DNA of 64,000 bases from Bradyrhizobium sp. CCBAU 53340 (GTDB taxonomy: Bacteria; Pseudomonadota; Alphaproteobacteria; Rhizobiales; Xanthobacteraceae), in NCBI RefSeq assembly GCF_015291645.1, contig NZ_CP030056.1:868001-932000 (forward strand), read 5' to 3'. Below, one piece after another: positions 62,471 to 64,000 of this stretch. The translations under genes were made by a program, and so were the position numbers. The notes beneath the pieces were generated by a model. That model worked only from the letters and a program-made list of their open reading frames with translations, had not been told where the DNA came from and did no database searches. Numbering within the stretch: position 1 is the stretch's first letter; each line of letters opens with the position of its first letter.

Positions 62471-63379
62471 ATGCAGAAAGCCCCAGCGGGAATGGACAAA
62501 GCACGCTTCAATTTATATAAAACGCGCATGGCCGGCTTGCCGCAGCGCACACTTTTTCCTGAGAGCCATCAGTACGTCCTCCCTGATGCTGCCTGGACCC
62601 GATGCGCCTTTACGGTACTTAGGGCGGGCAAGGCCATCACCGCACGTGATCATCACATCGCTCGAGACAATTATCCGGGCCAGGACATTCTATACTGCTC
62701 CGCTGGGCGCGGCTTTGTAGTCAGCGAAGGCAGGACATCGACTGTTGAGCGCGGTCAGTTGATCTGGATTGCCAACGAAACGTCGCATGCGCACTGGCCG
62801 GATGAAAATGATCCCTGGACTGTTCTGTGGGTGCGGATCGACGGGCCCGACTGTGCGGCCATTCGGCGAAAGGTGTTCGGCACCGGAGCAACGCTAGCAA
62901 CGATATCAGTGCCGAACGAGATCGAACGGTGGTTCGCAAGACTATTTGATGTCTTGCGCGCCAGGGATGATAACGTCGATTTGGCACTTAACTGCCTCGT
63001 GGCGGAACTGCTTCACCTCATCGCAGCACCTTCCTCGAAGCACGGTGAATCCCGTCTCCCGGCCCCATTGCGAGCCATCATTTTAAAGATGCGGCAGTCC
63101 CCGGAGCGATCCTGGCACGCCGATGAACTCGCCTCGGTCACTGGCCTCAGCGCCGCACAGACGCGGCGGCTATTTCAAGGGCATCTGCAGATCAGCCCAA
63201 GGCGCTTGTTGATTCGAGAGCGGATCATGATGGCGCAAAAGCTGCTCTTGGAAAGTGACGCTGGGCTCGGCGCAATCGCCGAACGCTGCGGTTTTTGTGA
63301 CGTCTATCACTTCAGCCGTGAATTTAAGCGCAGCACTGGCACCAGTCCCAGCACCTGGCGGCGAGCTGAGGGAAGATAA
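62471..63379 (+). CDS. AraC-family transcriptional regulator
   Basis: A 302-residue regulator. The N-terminal part (about 60-180) is a cupin-type sensor (ILYCSAGRGFVVSEGRTSTV, RGQLIWIANETSHAHWPDEN), and the C-terminal part (about 205-300) is a double helix-turn-helix (WHADELASVTGLSAAQTRRL, GLGAIAERCGFCDVYHFSRE with FKRSTGTSPSTWRR). The start may be ATG 62471 or the later ATG at 62492. It is divergent from operon 2 and therefore its likely activator in the presence of the pathway sugar. The intergenic 62256-62470 has no palindrome I could pin down. Confidence 0.9.
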   Translation: MQKAPAGMDKARFNLYKTRMAGLPQRTLFPESHQYVLPDAAWTRCAFTVLRAGKAITARDHHIARDNYPGQDILYCSAGRGFVVSEGRTSTVERGQLIWIANETSHAHWPDENDPWTVLWVRIDGPDCAAIRRKVFGTGATLATISVPNEIERWFARLFDVLRARDDNVDLALNCLVAELLHLIAAPSSKHGESRLPAPLRAIILKMRQSPERSWHADELASVTGLSAAQTRRLFQGHLQISPRRLLIRERIMMAQKLLLESDAGLGAIAERCGFCDVYHFSREFKRSTGTSPSTWRRAEGR

Positions 63380-63807
63380 GCCGGTGTATCAGGGCTGCGT
63401 CGTATACGCGGCGATCAAGGGCTCGAAGCAGCGACTTCACGTCGCTGCCCCTGATCCTCTGCGAACACTTCTGAACTCGGTCCGTACTTGTTGAGTTCGC
63501 GCCAATTCTTTTGCGGCCCCATCACCAATTTGGTGTGGACCCGGACGGGGTGGCGAAGGTACTGCTGGCTCGCAATGAGAACATAATGACCGACAAGCTG
63601 CATAGAGGAGGCGAGCTTGCAAAAAACGTTGCGCTCCGCTGACAAGCAGCGACCTCAACAAGATCGTGGATGAGCGCGCAGTCGGAAGCATGAACGAACG
63701 GATCAAAAATGCAGTGCATATGCAAGAGGTTTCCTTATATCAGATGGTAAGGCCAACCCACTCTTATCGCTTCCGGTCGCCATTTCTCCGCTGAAGAGGC
63801 GTTCATC
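63380..63807. other. Gene-poor stretch
   Basis: Only overlapping short frames are seen. On the minus strand a stretch around 63420-63600 (HPVRVHTKLVMGPQKNWREL) is protein-like but too short to assign. Confidence 0.3.
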
Positions 63808-64000
63808 GTGAACAACGACAAAGTTGTGCTGGATGTGCGTGCCTTCTTGGAAGCTTGGGCGCGAGCGTTCAACTCTGGCAAGCCGGAGTATCTTGTTGCG
63901 TTATACGCAGATGATGCCTTGCTTCACGGTACGTCTAGTTCCACGCTCTACATCGGTGTCGCAGAAATACGCACCTACTTCCATGGCACCGCAAGGGTAA
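63808..64000 (+). CDS. SnoaL/DUF4440-type small protein, cut by the window edge
   Basis: A GTG start at 63808 with GAAGAGG before it opens a frame that continues to the window end, giving at least 64 residues. The stretch VRAFLEAWARAFNSGKPEYL followed by VALYADDALLHGTSSSTLYI resembles the SnoaL-like/NTF2-fold family (SgcJ/EcaC type). Such proteins have varied roles in small-molecule binding or catalysis. Nothing more can be said because the rest is outside the window. Confidence 0.65.
   Translation, partial: MNNDKVVLDVRAFLEAWARAFNSGKPEYLVALYADDALLHGTSSSTLYIGVAEIRTYFHGTARV

Noticed and set aside
1..64000. CRISPR arrays, tRNA or rRNA genes, phage integrase or attachment sites
   Set aside because: No repeat-spacer pattern, cloverleaf sequence or integrase-type protein was recognised; a tRNA scan would be needed to exclude small RNAs fully.

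Overview
The window looks like part of a rhizobial symbiosis island or symbiosis plasmid, most likely Bradyrhizobium, with Mesorhizobium also possible. The reasons are a nodU-type carbamoyltransferase preceded by the tail of nodS, NifA/sigma54-type promoters, two sets of rhizopine-catabolism (moc)-like genes, an uneven base composition, and many decayed insertion sequences (IS3, IS4/Tn5-like, IS21, IS110 and IS256 families). All functions are read from motifs and remembered family features; no database search was run.

Layout. 1-914: end of an IS3 element. 1453-4858: three-gene cassette A (PurF-like protein, HAD phosphatase, 6PGDH-type dehydrogenase) behind a sigma54 promoter. 5010-12405: IS graveyard, including a DUF4365 gene split by an IS256 element that itself carries an IS110 element, plus one methyltransferase gene. 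12581-24623: moc-like region 1 (LacI regulator, two ferredoxin reductases, Rieske ferredoxin, TIM-barrel protein, membrane di-iron hydroxylase, ribose-type ABC transporter). 25349-34796: a second sugar ABC transporter operon with kinase, SDR, HAD and a TIM-barrel/AAA/Fis regulator; three of its genes are broken. 35477-38868: cassette B, an inverted and diverged copy of cassette A with the same promoter layout. 39667-45458: aminotransferase with an altered active site, nodU, nodS remnant, methyltransferase. 46352-56301: enoyl-CoA hydratase, CoA transferase, broken aldehyde dehydrogenase, MocR-type regulator, AraD1-type protein, MHS transporter and GH88-type hydrolase, several sharing a TATCYCA promoter motif. 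56756-63379: moc-like operon 2 (kinase, PanB-like, hydroxylase, Rieske, TIM barrel, reductase) with a divergent AraC regulator. 63808 to the end: start of a SnoaL-like gene.

How the parts may fit together. Rhizopine systems pair nodule-expressed synthesis genes under NifA control with linked catabolic genes, including an oxygenase/ferredoxin/ferredoxin-reductase O-demethylase (MocDEF). Here two NifA/sigma54-type cassettes of unknown product flank a full moc-like gene set and two sugar transporters, and O-methyltransferase-like genes lie nearby. My main hypothesis is that the window encodes a rhizopine-like exchange system in which a PurF-like enzyme with an N-terminal serine in place of the usual cysteine helps make a ribosylamine-derived compound in bacteroids. 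The promoter layout and motifs are visible in the sequence; the product and the link to the catabolic genes are inference.
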